Positions 1-8,081 of a DNA stretch of 38,735 nucleotides are shown here, piece by piece. A program made the translations under genes and the position numbers. Source of the DNA: Elusimicrobiales bacterium. Its GTDB lineage: Bacteria > Elusimicrobiota > Elusimicrobia > Elusimicrobiales > UBA9959. Within the stretch, counting starts at the first letter, position 1. The number at the start of each line of letters is the position of its first letter. The notes below the pieces were generated by a model that saw only the letters and a program-made list of their open reading frames with translations, was not told the origin of the DNA and made no database searches. The stretch is from the NCBI GenBank assembly GCA_023701245.1, contig JAMPXK010000021.1, positions 1 through 38,735 of the forward strand. The letters are read 5' to 3'.

Positions 1-2320
1 CCATCAGGCAGTTCTGGAGGTGGAAAAGGAGGTCCGACGAGGCCAGGTCGCGCGCCGTGTGCAGCAGCCACAGCAGGTCCTTTAGCCGGGCGGGGGAAGG
101 ATCTGCCAGGGCGGCGGCGCCTACGCGCAGCGCCAGCGCCGCGGCCGCTTCCGGGGCCGGGTCGAAACCTGCTTCCAGGCCGGCGGCCTTAAGGCGCGCG
201 GCCAGGGCCGCCAGTTTCTCCAGCTCAGGGCTGCCGCCCTGCAGGGCCCTGAGGAAGGCCAGTTCCGCCGCCTGCCTGGCGTAGCCGGCAGCCTGGGCGC
301 GCAGGGGCGCCCAGGAGGCCAGGGCCTTGCCGGGGAGACGGGCCAGGAGGTAGAGGTAATCATCCAGGATCTTGTTGATGGCCGCGGAGTGGCTGTGCCT
401 GGCGGCGTTGGCCAGGAACCAGGCGTAAAGCGTGCGCTCCTCCCAGGACAGGTCGTCGAACGTGACCTTGACCGCGCCCGGGGCTTTCTCCAGGGCGGTC
501 TGGATCTCTTCCGGGGAACCGAGGGCGAAAACTTCGGCGAAAAGCGAATGGGCCCCGGGCCGGGAGAAGAACATGAGGGGGAATTGCTCGTCGCGCCGCA
601 GGTAGCAGAAGTCCAGGCGCTGTTCTCCGTCGGGCCCGGGCGCGGCCACGCTGCCGCGCAGGCACAGAACGCCGTTCTTTTCCAGCCGCTGCTCGGTCTT
701 TACTTCCTCGGGCAGGCAGGTCTCGCCCGCGCAGAGCATGGCCTCGGAGATCATCAGGGCCGCGGCCTTCTGCCGGGCGAGGCGGCTTTCCTCCGCCGCC
801 TTCTGGAAGAGGGCCAGGCCGTCCCCGGCTTCCGGGTAGTTGGAATGGGCCATGGCCAAGAGCGAGAGGAAGCCGCGGTCGGCGTTCTCGAAGCCGAGGT
901 CCCGCAGTTCCTCTACGACGCGGGCGGCGTAGCGCAGGTTCTGTACGGCCTCTATCCTGGAGATGTCGGAGAAGAACCAGCCGCAGCTGGTGAACATGAA
1001 CATGGCGTTCTTCTGCATCTCCAGCAGGGCCAGCGCCCGGGCTTCGGCGGCCTTGTCGAGGGGGCGCACGGCGTGTTTGGCGAAGAAGGCCTCGCGGGCC
1101 CGGGCCGAGCGGTCCAGGAGCAGGTCCGCGTAATCGTTGCGGGCGTCCCAGGGCGCGCGGAAGAACTTGGCGCCTTCGGCCGCGTAGACGTCTCCGGCGG
1201 CGTCGCGCAGGCTGTTGAGCGCCGCCCGCAGGGGCAGGCGCCAGTTGAGGCTGGCGTTCTCCTCGCGGCCGCAGTCGCAGCCGCCTTTCCAGCGGCGCAC
1301 CCCGTGGGCGCAGCTCCAAGAGGTGCCCTCGCCGTCGGGGCCCGGCTTTATGCGGACCTCGTCCACGGGCGGGTGGAGTTCCAGGTACTGGGAAAAGTTG
1401 ACCGCGCGGATGCCGCGGCGCTTGAGTTCGTGCAGGAAGGCGTGGGCCAAGGTCATGTCGCCGAATTTGTGATGGTGGCCGAAAGTCTCGCCGTCCACGG
1501 CCAGACTTACCAGCTGGGGCCCGTGGTGGGCGGGCTTATAGCAGGCTTCTACGCGGTCGGCGAAGACCGAGGAATTCTTGGCAAGGCCCTCGAAGGCCGC
1601 CGCCTTGGAGAGGGGGCCGTCGTAAAAGAAGACCGCGATGCTGCGGCCCTTGACCCTGGAGCCGTCGGGCAGCGTGTCCTGCCAGAGGTAGGGCCGGGTA
1701 TGGTCGAAATTCCCCGAGGAGGCGTCCTGCCAGTCCTTGGCGCCGTGCGGCTTTACGCGGTCCGCCTGGTAGGGCGACAGGATGACGTACTTCATGCCGA
1801 GGTCGACGAGCAGGCGCAGGGTGTCGTCGGAGGCGGCGGTTTCCGGCAGCCACATCGCCTCGGGCCGGAACCCGAAGCGGCGTTCGAAATCCTTGATGCC
1901 CCACAGCGCCTGGGTCAGCTGGTCCTGGAAGGAGGCCAGCGGCATGATCATGTGGTTGTAGGCCTGGGCTATGGCGTTGGAGTGGCCGGTCTTCTCCCGG
2001 GATTCCCGCGCCGCGCGCAGGACCTTGGCGTAATAGAACGGGTAATGCTTTTCGAGCCAGGAGAAAAGCGTGGGCCCGAAATTGAAGTTCATGTGAAGGT
2101 AATTGTTGGACAGTTCCAGCACGCGCCCGGCGGAGTCGTTGATCCTGGCGCAGGCGTTGGGAAGGTAGCATTCGCGGGCGATGCGCGAGTTCCAGTCGTG
2201 GAAAGGCCAGGCCGAAGGTTGAGGGTCGATCCTGCAGGTCCACGGGTTCTCGCGCGGCGGCTGGTAGAAATGGGCGTGCAGCGCGAAGAACCGGTTGTTG
2301 GCTGGGTGATGCTTTTCCAT
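1..2320 (-). CDS. GH57-family glycoside hydrolase (DUF3536 type), 3' end cut by window
   Basis: The reading frame is open from the ATG at 2320 down to the left edge (773 codons, no stop), so the C-terminus is missing. The N-terminus carries the GH57 signature HAHFYQPP (about residues 15-22). MWLPETA follows at about 156-162, and DGETFGHHH with Glu278 is a likely active-site or metal-binding segment. GH57 enzymes are alpha-glucan hydrolases or transferases with a retaining mechanism. This subtype, with a long helical DUF3536-like C-terminal half, is uncharacterised, so alpha-amylase or branching activity is only inferred. No signal peptide is visible, which suggests cytoplasmic glycogen or oligosaccharide work. 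The ATG has no Shine-Dalgarno sequence but a TATAAT lies 7 nt upstream, so the gene may be transcribed alone without a leader. It is the last gene of the minus-strand run from 8000. Confidence 0.85.
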   Translation of the reverse strand, partial: MEKHHPANNRFFALHAHFYQPPRENPWTCRIDPQPSAWPFHDWNSRIARECYLPNACARINDSAGRVLELSNNYLHMNFNFGPTLFSWLEKHYPFYYAKVLRAARESREKTGHSNAIAQAYNHMIMPLASFQDQLTQALWGIKDFERRFGFRPEAMWLPETAASDDTLRLLVDLGMKYVILSPYQADRVKPHGAKDWQDASSGNFDHTRPYLWQDTLPDGSRVKGRSIAVFFYDGPLSKAAAFEGLAKNSSVFADRVEACYKPAHHGPQLVSLAVDGETFGHHHKFGDMTLAHAFLHELKRRGIRAVNFSQYLELHPPVDEVRIKPGPDGEGTSWSCAHGVRRWKGGCDCGREENASLNWRLPLRAALNSLRDAAGDVYAAEGAKFFRAPWDARNDYADLLLDRSARAREAFFAKHAVRPLDKAAEARALALLEMQKNAMFMFTSCGWFFSDISRIEAVQNLRYAARVVEELRDLGFENADRGFLSLLAMAHSNYPEAGDGLALFQKAAEESRLARQKAAALMISEAMLCAGETCLPEEVKTEQRLEKNGVLCLRGSVAAPGPDGEQRLDFCYLRRDEQFPLMFFSRPGAHSLFAEVFALGSPEEIQTALEKAPGAVKVTFDDLSWEERTLYAWFLANAARHSHSAAINKILDDYLYLLARLPGKALASWAPLRAQAAGYARQAAELAFLRALQGGSPELEKLAALAARLKAAGLEAGFDPAPEAAAALALRVGAAALADPSPARLKDLLWLLHTARDLASSDLLFHLQNCLM

Positions 2321-2327
2321 TGCTGTA

Positions 2328-2333
2328 ATTATA
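2328..2333 (-). promoter_or_regulatory. Perfect TATAAT -10 box just before the GH57 start
   Basis: On the minus strand TATAAT is followed by 7 nt and then the ATG at 2320. Transcription would start at or within a few bases of the start codon, giving a leaderless mRNA. No good -35 hexamer is visible. Confidence 0.45.
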
Positions 2334-2356
2334 GTATAGTGCGGGCGCTCCCGGCA

Positions 2357-3109
2357 TTACCCGGCGTCGGGACGCTTTTGAAGGGCGAGCAGGCGGGAAA
2401 GTTCCAGGTCGGCCGCCTCCGGGCCGGCCACTTTGAGCGGCGCGAGCGGCCGGCCGGCCAGGAAGGACGTTACGAAGAGGTTGCGGGCCGCAAAGAAGGC
2501 CGGGGCGGAGATCGTCGCCAGCAGGAGCCGGAAGTTCTCCAGGCTGGCCGGGCCGCGGCCGGGAAGGGCGGAAAAGTCCAGGTTTTCCGGCTCAAGGAGG
2601 ATGCGCAGGCCTTCCGAAGTCACCAGGTCCGCGCGGAAGAACGTTTCCAGCGCGCGTGCCGGCACGGGAGGGACGGGGGCCCCGGCCGCGGCCAGCACCT
2701 GCGAAAAAAGGCTTTGCTTGAGCGGGGTAAGGTCCGAGGCCGGGAGGGGCGCGTCGTAAGCCGCGGCCGAGAGCACGCGGAGCTCCTCGTATCTGATGAA
2801 AACGGCCGCGCCGCCGGCCTGTACGCTGAGTCCCGCGGCCGAAGGGGCCGCCTTGAGGGCTTTAACCGGGGCCGGCGGAGAAATGAGTTCGTCTTCGGCG
2901 AGAACGGCGCAGGGCAGGCCGGCCTCGGCGGCCGAGGCCTTCAGCGCGCCTGCCGCCTCAAGGGTAAGAGCCCGCCCGAGAAAACCGGGGTTGGCGCGCA
3001 GCAGCTGCACGGCGGCCGCCCGCCCCAGGCCCCGCGCGGCGCAGAGATAGTCCGCGGCGGGGCCGGGGTCGGCCGCGGCGGCGGTCAGGGCGACCGCGAA
3101 CCCGGTCAC
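2357..3109 (-). CDS. Unrecognised 250-residue protein coupled to cyuA
   Basis: I do not recognise this protein. The GTG start at 3109 overlaps the TGA stop of the cyuA-type gene (GTGA), indicating translational coupling. The longer open frame upstream of this GTG is only an arginine-rich shadow of cyuA. The protein is rich in Ala and Leu and has no membrane segment or signal peptide. The first ~90 residues alternate Ala-rich helices with short strands, with a segment about residues 45-70 (helix, then GLPCAVLAEDEL) that looks like a small alpha/beta domain. A second part holds a strand-rich stretch (about 90-115, AVFIRYEELRVLSAAAY) and a helical C-terminus. It contains no obvious catalytic motif. 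The context suggests the same operon as the cysteine desulfidase and MFS genes, but no function can be assigned. Confidence 0.7.
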   Translation of the reverse strand: MTGFAVALTAAAADPGPAADYLCAARGLGRAAAVQLLRANPGFLGRALTLEAAGALKASAAEAGLPCAVLAEDELISPPAPVKALKAAPSAAGLSVQAGGAAVFIRYEELRVLSAAAYDAPLPASDLTPLKQSLFSQVLAAAGAPVPPVPARALETFFRADLVTSEGLRILLEPENLDFSALPGRGPASLENFRLLLATISAPAFFAARNLFVTSFLAGRPLAPLKVAGPEAADLELSRLLALQKRPDAG

Positions 3110-4386
3110 CGGCGCTTCTCCGACATGATGTCCAGTATTATCCTGTCTACCTTGTCCATGCCGAGGCTGGAAATGCGGGAGATGTTCCTGATGGTCTGTT
3201 CCGCCGAGCTGCCGATAAAGCCTTCCTCGTCGGTGATGCCTTCGCCGTTGCTGGCCATCCAGGCCGCCCGGATGGCCGAGTCCGCCGAGGACGCGACCTT
3301 GAGCGCGCAGCCGCTCTTGGCGCCGTCGCAGAGCATGCCGCCGATGTCGCTGATGACGGTGTTGACGGCCAGGGCGGCCTTGCGGCGGTCGGCGCCGGCG
3401 CGCTGCCAGACCACGGCCACGGAAGCGCCTACCCCGGCGGCCACGGCGCAGCCGCAGATGGGGGCGAGCTCTCCGGTGAAGACCTTGATGTAGGAATTGA
3501 CCAAGTGCGAGAGGGCGATGCTCTTGAGGATGCGCCCTTCCGGCACGCCGAAAGCCTTGCCCACCAGCCACGGGATGAGGACGGCCACCACCCCCTGGTT
3601 GCCGGATTCGCCGCTGGACATAACGGGCACGGGTGAGCCCGCCATGCGCGCGTCGGTGGCGGCGGCGGCGGTGAGCTTGGCGTTGGAGAGGATGTCGCGC
3701 TTGAGGTAGCCCTTGCCGATCAGGTCCTCTATGTAATAACCCACTTTTTTGAGCTTCAGCCCGGCCTGCGCGGCGGCGAGGTTCATCTCCACGCCCCGCT
3801 TTATGTAAGCGAGCTGCTGCGGTGTGACGGTTTGCGCCGCCTTGAAAAGGTCTTTGAAACTGGCCTTGCGCAGGGCTTCCTTATAGGGCTGGGCGGTCCT
3901 GCCGCCGGGACGCGAAGCCTTAATGATGGTCTTGCCGTTGTGTCGGAGCAGGGCCACCTGCTTGTGGCTGCCCTCCAGGACGCAGACGGCTTTGTCCCGG
4001 CCGGCGCGCACTTCGGCGGCGATATAGATGCCGCGGCGGGCGTAGTCCACTTCTATGCGGGTCTTGCCGGCGCGCAGCAGGGCCGACGCCTCTTTAAGCC
4101 GGGCGGCGGGCAAACCTTTGAAAAGTTCCGCCCCGAGCTCCGGTTTGCGTACCACGGCCCCGATGGCGGCCGCGAGCAGGTTGCCCTTTTTCCCGCGGGT
4201 GTTGGGAATGGCCACAGCCAGGCCGTTCTTGTAGGTGCCCGGGTCCGTCTTTACCAGGACCGCGGTGGTCCGGCCTTTGAGAAGGCTGGCCGCGGTGGCG
4301 GCCGCGAAGGCCACCGCCACAGGTTCGGTGCAGCCCATGGCGGGGTACACTTCGTGCTTTAAAACTTCGGCGAGCAGGTTTTTCAT
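3106..4386 (-). CDS. cyuA: CyuA/CdsB-type L-cysteine desulfidase (UPF0597, L-serine dehydratase-like)
   Basis: The 426-residue protein opens with the family signature GCTEPVAVA (Cys19) and has the SSGESGNQG stretch (257-265), ICGC (Cys311, Cys313) and MLCDGAKSGC (Cys353, Cys360). Family members are oxygen-sensitive [4Fe-4S] enzymes that break L-cysteine into pyruvate, ammonia and sulfide; the late Cys residues are the expected cluster ligands. Length is normal for the family and no signal peptide is present, so it is cytoplasmic. The start is supported by GGAG about 6 nt upstream. It lies 9 nt after an MFS transporter and overlaps the next gene by GTGA, so the three are probably one transcript. 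UPF0597 proteins are sometimes annotated as serine dehydratase alpha subunits, so serine is an alternative substrate. Confidence 0.85.
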   Translation of the reverse strand: MKNLLAEVLKHEVYPAMGCTEPVAVAFAAATAASLLKGRTTAVLVKTDPGTYKNGLAVAIPNTRGKKGNLLAAAIGAVVRKPELGAELFKGLPAARLKEASALLRAGKTRIEVDYARRGIYIAAEVRAGRDKAVCVLEGSHKQVALLRHNGKTIIKASRPGGRTAQPYKEALRKASFKDLFKAAQTVTPQQLAYIKRGVEMNLAAAQAGLKLKKVGYYIEDLIGKGYLKRDILSNAKLTAAAATDARMAGSPVPVMSSGESGNQGVVAVLIPWLVGKAFGVPEGRILKSIALSHLVNSYIKVFTGELAPICGCAVAAGVGASVAVVWQRAGADRRKAALAVNTVISDIGGMLCDGAKSGCALKVASSADSAIRAAWMASNGEGITDEEGFIGSSAEQTIRNISRISSLGMDKVDRIILDIMSEKRR

Positions 4387-4395
4387 GGTTCTCCG

Positions 4396-5583
4396 TCAGA
4401 ACTGCAGTTGTTTGCGGGCTGTCCAGAACGTCAGCGCGGCCCCGGCCAGCAGCGCGCAGGCCGCCCCCGCGATAAATGGCGCCGCGGGGGAGACGCCGTC
4501 CCAGAGCAGGCCGGCCAGGGCGCTGGCCGCGAAAGTGAGGAAGCCGAGCGTGCCCTGGAAGTAGCCCATGGCGGCGCCGCGGTTCTCCGCCGTGCTGAGG
4601 TGGGCGATAACCGCCTTGGCTATACCCTCGCTGAAGGCCCCGTAGAAGCCGTAGAGGGCGAACAGGGCCCACAGCATCCAGGGCCTGTCGGCCAGGGCGA
4701 AGCCGGCATAGACCAGCGCGAAAACGAGAAAGCCGAAACGCATGGTGCGCACCTTGCCCAGGCGGTCGGCGAGCCAGCCGGCCGGCGAGGCCAGCAGGGC
4801 GTAGACCAGGTTGTAGGCCGTGTAGGCTAGGATGACCTGGGTAAGGGTGAAGCCCAGCGTCCTGGCCTTCATGATGAGGAACACATCGCTGGAATTTCCC
4901 AGGGCGAAAACGGCGTAGAGCGCCACGAAGACCTTGAAGTCGGCGCTCATGGGCGCCGGCGCGGCCGAGCCGGCGGGGCGGGGCTGCGCGGCTTCCTTTA
5001 CGAACCAGACCAGCACTCCCACGCCGAGCAGGGCGGGGAGGAAGGCGGCCAGGAAGATGAAGCGGTAATCCGGTTTCTCCGCGCCCATGAAGTGGATCAG
5101 CGCCAGCGCGGTCAGCGGGCCCAGCGCGGCGCCCAGCGTGTCCATGGCCCGGTGAAAGCCGAAGGCCTTGCCCCAGTGCGCCTTGTCCACCGAGCCGGCT
5201 ATGAGCGCGTCGCGCGCCGAAGTGCGCAGCCCTTTGCCTACCCGGTCCACGAACCGCGAGAACAGCACGAACTGCCAGCTGGCGGCCAGGGCCAGCAGGG
5301 GTTTGGAAACGGCGGAGAGAGAGTACCCGGCCACGACGAACGGCTTGCGGCGGCCTACCCTGTCGGACAGGCGCCCGCCGAGGATCTTCACGAAGCTGGC
5401 GGTGGCTTCGGCCAGGCCTTCTATCAGGCCCACGACCTGCATGGGCGCGCCCAGCACCGAGGTGAGGAAAACCGGCACTATGGGGTAGAGCATCTCGCTG
5501 GAGATGTCGGTGAGGCCGCTGACCACGCCCAGGAAGGTGACGTTGCGGGAGAGACCGGCGCGCATGTCCTTGAAGAAGCCCAT
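4396..5583 (-). CDS. MFS transporter, 12 transmembrane segments
   Basis: The 395-residue protein has about 12 hydrophobic helices and the MFS motif A region (GGRLSDRVGRRKP) after TM2, with a second related loop (AGWLADRLGKVRTM) after TM8. The N-terminal stretch (GLTDISSEMLYPIVPVFL) matches a widespread group of poorly characterised bacterial MFS permeases. The substrate is unknown. Position between feoB (13 nt) and cyuA (9 nt) would fit export or uptake of a metal chelate, cysteine-related compound or thiol, but this is inference from context only. There is a TATAAT near the feoB stop, so the MFS-cyuA part may also have its own promoter. Confidence 0.85.
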   Translation of the reverse strand: MGFFKDMRAGLSRNVTFLGVVSGLTDISSEMLYPIVPVFLTSVLGAPMQVVGLIEGLAEATASFVKILGGRLSDRVGRRKPFVVAGYSLSAVSKPLLALAASWQFVLFSRFVDRVGKGLRTSARDALIAGSVDKAHWGKAFGFHRAMDTLGAALGPLTALALIHFMGAEKPDYRFIFLAAFLPALLGVGVLVWFVKEAAQPRPAGSAAPAPMSADFKVFVALYAVFALGNSSDVFLIMKARTLGFTLTQVILAYTAYNLVYALLASPAGWLADRLGKVRTMRFGFLVFALVYAGFALADRPWMLWALFALYGFYGAFSEGIAKAVIAHLSTAENRGAAMGYFQGTLGFLTFAASALAGLLWDGVSPAAPFIAGAACALLAGAALTFWTARKQLQF

Positions 5584-5595
5584 AAGGTGTCTTCA

Positions 5596-5601
5596 ATTAT
5601 A
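5596..5601 (-). promoter_or_regulatory. Possible internal -10 box before the MFS gene
   Basis: TATAAT on the minus strand overlaps the feoB stop, 12 nt before the MFS ATG. No clear -35 is seen. It could allow the MFS-cyuA segment to be expressed apart from feoB. Confidence 0.25.
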
Positions 5602-7564
5602 GGATTCTTACGAGCACATTCAAAGCCGAAGCGAAGAGCAGCGCCGCCAGGAAATTTACGGCGAAGACCCGGGCGGCGTCCCTGGGGCCCAGTTCCCGCA
5701 CCGTTACCAGGAAGCTGCCAAGGCAGGGCAGGTAGAGGCTGAGGAAAACGCTGGCGACCACGATGGAGCCGGGGGAGAGCGCGAACGGCGTAAGCATGGC
5801 GATGGAAACGTCCTTGCGCAGGAAGCCGAGCACCATGACGGAGACGGTCTCCCCGGGCAGGCCCAGCAGGCCGGTGACCGCCGGCTTAAAGAAGGCCGCG
5901 ACCCCGGCGAGGACGCCGCTGAGGTCCAGCAGGGCTATCACCCCGACGCCGGCGACGATCATGGGGACGGCTTCGAGCAGGAAATCCTTCACGCGGAAGT
6001 AGAGCTTCTTGCCCATCACCCGGCAGCAGGGCGCCTGGTAGGGGGGGATCTCCAGGAACAGTTCCGGGGTTTCGCCCTTGAGCAGGCGCGAGAGCAAAAG
6101 CGAGGCCGCGATGCCGGCGGCGGCGATGGCGGCGAAGACCGCCAGCGTGTACTTGAGCGGGTACGGCGAGAGCAGGCTGAAGATCATGGCCGTCTGCGGC
6201 ATGCAGGGGGCCAGCGCCAGCGTGAGCGCTGTGGCTATGACTCTTTCGCGCGGAGTTTCCAGCACGCGCGCGGCCAGGATAGCCGGCACTTTGCAGCCCA
6301 GGCCCAGCATGAGGGGGATGGTGCCGTAGCCGTGCAGGCCGACCCGGTGCATGGAACTGTCGAGCATGACGGCCAGGCGCGGCAGGTAGCCGATGTCCTC
6401 CAGCACGCCCAGCGCGGCGTAGAAGGAGACTATATAGGGCAGCACGGTGACGAAGGGGATGTAGAGGCCGGTGGTCAGCAGGCCGAAAGATTCCATCGGG
6501 ACCGGGCTGGAGCCCAGGAGCAGGAGCTTGAGGGCGCTGCCGTCCTGCAGGCCGGCCAGGGCCTTGGTGACCAGCGGCAGCCAGGCCGCCTGGAAGAGCG
6601 GGTCCAGCACGCGGGAGATCAGGTTCTCGCCGACGAACCGGATGGCCAGGAAGACCCCCAGCAGCACGCCCGCCGCGAACGGCAGGCCGGTGGAGGGGCG
6701 GGAGGTGATGTCCTCCAGTTTTTCCAGGAACGTGGCGTGCTTGTGCACTATCTTCTGGCATTCGGCGGAGATGCGGCCTATGAGCTTCCACTTTTCGTCG
6801 GGGTCGGAGGGCAGGCAGGCCGGGGCCGGCAGGCGGCCGGCGTTGAAATCCTCCACCGCCGTCTTGAGGCCCGACAGGCCCTCGCCGGTGGTGGCTACGA
6901 AAGGGATCACGCGCACGCCGAGGTGGCGCCCGAGGGAGGCGGGGTCGATCTCCACGCCCTTGCGGCGGGCGATGTCCCACTTGTTGAGCAGGATGACCAG
7001 CGGGGAGCAGAGCGAGGCCAGTTCCAGGGTGTAGAAGAGGTTGCGCTCCAGGTTGGTGGCGTCCACCACGTTGAGGATGAGCGCTTTATCCTCTTCGGCC
7101 AGGATGTCGCGCGCCACTTCCTCCGCTTTGTTGGTGGCGGCGTGGCTGTAGGCGCCGGGTACGTCCACCACGGAAAAACGCTCTCCGGCCAGCACGGTGT
7201 GGCCGGCGGTATATTCCACGGTGGTGCCCGGGTAATTGGAGGAGATGACCTCCAGGCCGGTCAGGCGCGAGAAGACCACGCTCTTGCCCACGTTGGGGTT
7301 GCCGGCCAGCAGGATGCGGCGCGATTTTACCTTTACCGAGACCTTTGCGGCCATGCCGCGGCCGAGGGCCACTCTTGTGCCCATGACCTCCACTACCACG
7401 GGGCCGCCGGAGCGTTCCCGGGAGCGCTTGGTGATGTGGCGGCCCGCGTAGAGGCCCATGGCCCTGAGCTTGGCCTGGAAATCCGCCCCGCCGTCCACCT
7501 CCACGATGTAGCCGGCTTCGTCCTCGCGCATGGCCACGAGAGTTAAAGGGGGAGAGGGTTTCAT
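5597..7564 (-). CDS. feoB: FeoA-FeoB fusion, ferrous iron (or related metal) transporter
   Basis: The 655-residue protein starts with a FeoA-like SH3 domain (about 5-80: KLRAMGLYAG, then GPVVVEVMGTRVALGRG). The FeoB G domain follows: G1 GNPNVGKS (88-95), G2 in YPGTT (111-115), G3 DVPG (134-137), G4 NKWD (194-197). The membrane part has two Gate domains, the first with GLGCKVPAI (421-429) and the second with LPCLGSF. FeoB moves Fe2+ across the inner membrane under control of its G domain, and FeoA is normally a separate small protein. Two differences stand out: Lys instead of the usual Asn after the Gate Cys, and APCMPQTAMI (about 452-461) where classical FeoB has CSARLP. The ATG overlaps the stop of the DtxR-type regulator (ATGA). 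The start without a separate FeoA ORF and the operator upstream support a metal-regulated operon. Confidence 0.92.
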   Translation of the reverse strand: MKPSPPLTLVAMREDEAGYIVEVDGGADFQAKLRAMGLYAGRHITKRSRERSGGPVVVEVMGTRVALGRGMAAKVSVKVKSRRILLAGNPNVGKSVVFSRLTGLEVISSNYPGTTVEYTAGHTVLAGERFSVVDVPGAYSHAATNKAEEVARDILAEEDKALILNVVDATNLERNLFYTLELASLCSPLVILLNKWDIARRKGVEIDPASLGRHLGVRVIPFVATTGEGLSGLKTAVEDFNAGRLPAPACLPSDPDEKWKLIGRISAECQKIVHKHATFLEKLEDITSRPSTGLPFAAGVLLGVFLAIRFVGENLISRVLDPLFQAAWLPLVTKALAGLQDGSALKLLLLGSSPVPMESFGLLTTGLYIPFVTVLPYIVSFYAALGVLEDIGYLPRLAVMLDSSMHRVGLHGYGTIPLMLGLGCKVPAILAARVLETPRERVIATALTLALAPCMPQTAMIFSLLSPYPLKYTLAVFAAIAAAGIAASLLLSRLLKGETPELFLEIPPYQAPCCRVMGKKLYFRVKDFLLEAVPMIVAGVGVIALLDLSGVLAGVAAFFKPAVTGLLGLPGETVSVMVLGFLRKDVSIAMLTPFALSPGSIVVASVFLSLYLPCLGSFLVTVRELGPRDAARVFAVNFLAALLFASALNVLVRIL

Positions 7565-7998
7565 TTGCAGGTCCTCCCGCGCACGCAGGTCCTGGCCGCC
7601 GCCAGCAGCGCGCCTCGCGGCCGCGCTTTAAGGAAGAGCGAGAGCCGGCCAAGGCGCAGCAGGGCTTCGCGGCTGAGGGCGTGCTCCGCCCTGCAGGCGT
7701 CCTGCTCCGCTTTCTTTTCTTCCAGGCCCAGGATGGCGGTGAAAAAATCCTTTAGCAGGCTGTGGCGGCCGGCGATCTCGGCGCCGGCCTTGAGGCCGGC
7801 CGGCGTAAGGCGGATGCAGGCGTAGCGCTGCTGGTCCACCAGGCCGCGCGCGCCGAGCGTCCGCATGGCCGCGCTGACCGAGGGCTTGGAGACCTTTAGC
7901 AGCGCGCTGACGCGGCTGGCGCGGGCAAAGCCCTCCGGGCGGCTGAGGGTGTAGACCGCTTCCAGGTAGTCTTCCAGGCTGGGGGAAAGCTCTTTCAT
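7561..7998 (-). CDS. DtxR/MntR-family metal-dependent repressor, short form
   Basis: The 145-residue protein has an N-terminal winged helix (about 5-65) and the metalloregulator dimerisation domain. Metal ligands can be placed: Asp10 and Glu13 in LEDYLEAVY as in MntR, His79, and Cys102-Glu105-His106 in CRAEH as in DtxR primary-site ligands. It therefore mixes MntR-like and DtxR-like positions. The C-terminal SH3/FeoA-like domain of full DtxR is absent, though a FeoA domain begins the next gene. Family members bind Fe2+ or Mn2+ and then repress uptake genes. A perfect palindrome lies 26 nt upstream and is the likely own operator. AAGGA precedes the ATG by 5 nt. Two extra Cys near the C-terminus (CVRGRTC) are of unknown role. 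Confidence 0.88.
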   Translation of the reverse strand: MKELSPSLEDYLEAVYTLSRPEGFARASRVSALLKVSKPSVSAAMRTLGARGLVDQQRYACIRLTPAGLKAGAEIAGRHSLLKDFFTAILGLEEKKAEQDACRAEHALSREALLRLGRLSLFLKARPRGALLAAARTCVRGRTCK

Positions 7999-8024
7999 CG
8001 CGTCCTTGTGGTGCCGGGCTGATT

Positions 8025-8044
8025 AAGTTAGTCAAGACTAACTT
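8025..8044. promoter_or_regulatory. Perfect 20-bp palindrome, DtxR/MntR-like operator
   Basis: AAGTTAGTC-AA-GACTAACTT is a perfect 9-bp inverted repeat with a 2-nt centre. It resembles DtxR-family operators (TTAG...CTAA half-sites) and sits 26-46 bp upstream of the regulator's ATG. A TTGCTA -35-like hexamer lies just outside it and TTAATC follows 18 bp later, so bound repressor would cover the promoter. It supports autoregulation and iron or manganese control of feoB. Confidence 0.75.
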
Positions 8045-8048
8045 TAGC

Positions 8049-8079
8049 AAAAAACCGCGGCTCCGGGCAAGAGGCGCGG
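8049..8079 (-). terminator. Rho-independent terminator of the dehydrogenase gene
   Basis: Read on the minus strand just after the stop at 8082, CCGCG...CGCGG arms with a CTC/GAG inner extension are followed by six T. It ends the rluE-dehydrogenase transcript and directly abuts the promoter/operator of the next operon. Confidence 0.55.
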
Positions 8080-8081
8080 GG

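Noticed and set aside
389-3493. A 1034-codon plus-strand open frame
   Set aside because: It is antisense to the GH57 enzyme, the unknown protein and cyuA, has the biased Gly/Val/Ala composition of a GC-rich shadow frame, and no recognisable motif. The minus-strand products have clear family signatures.
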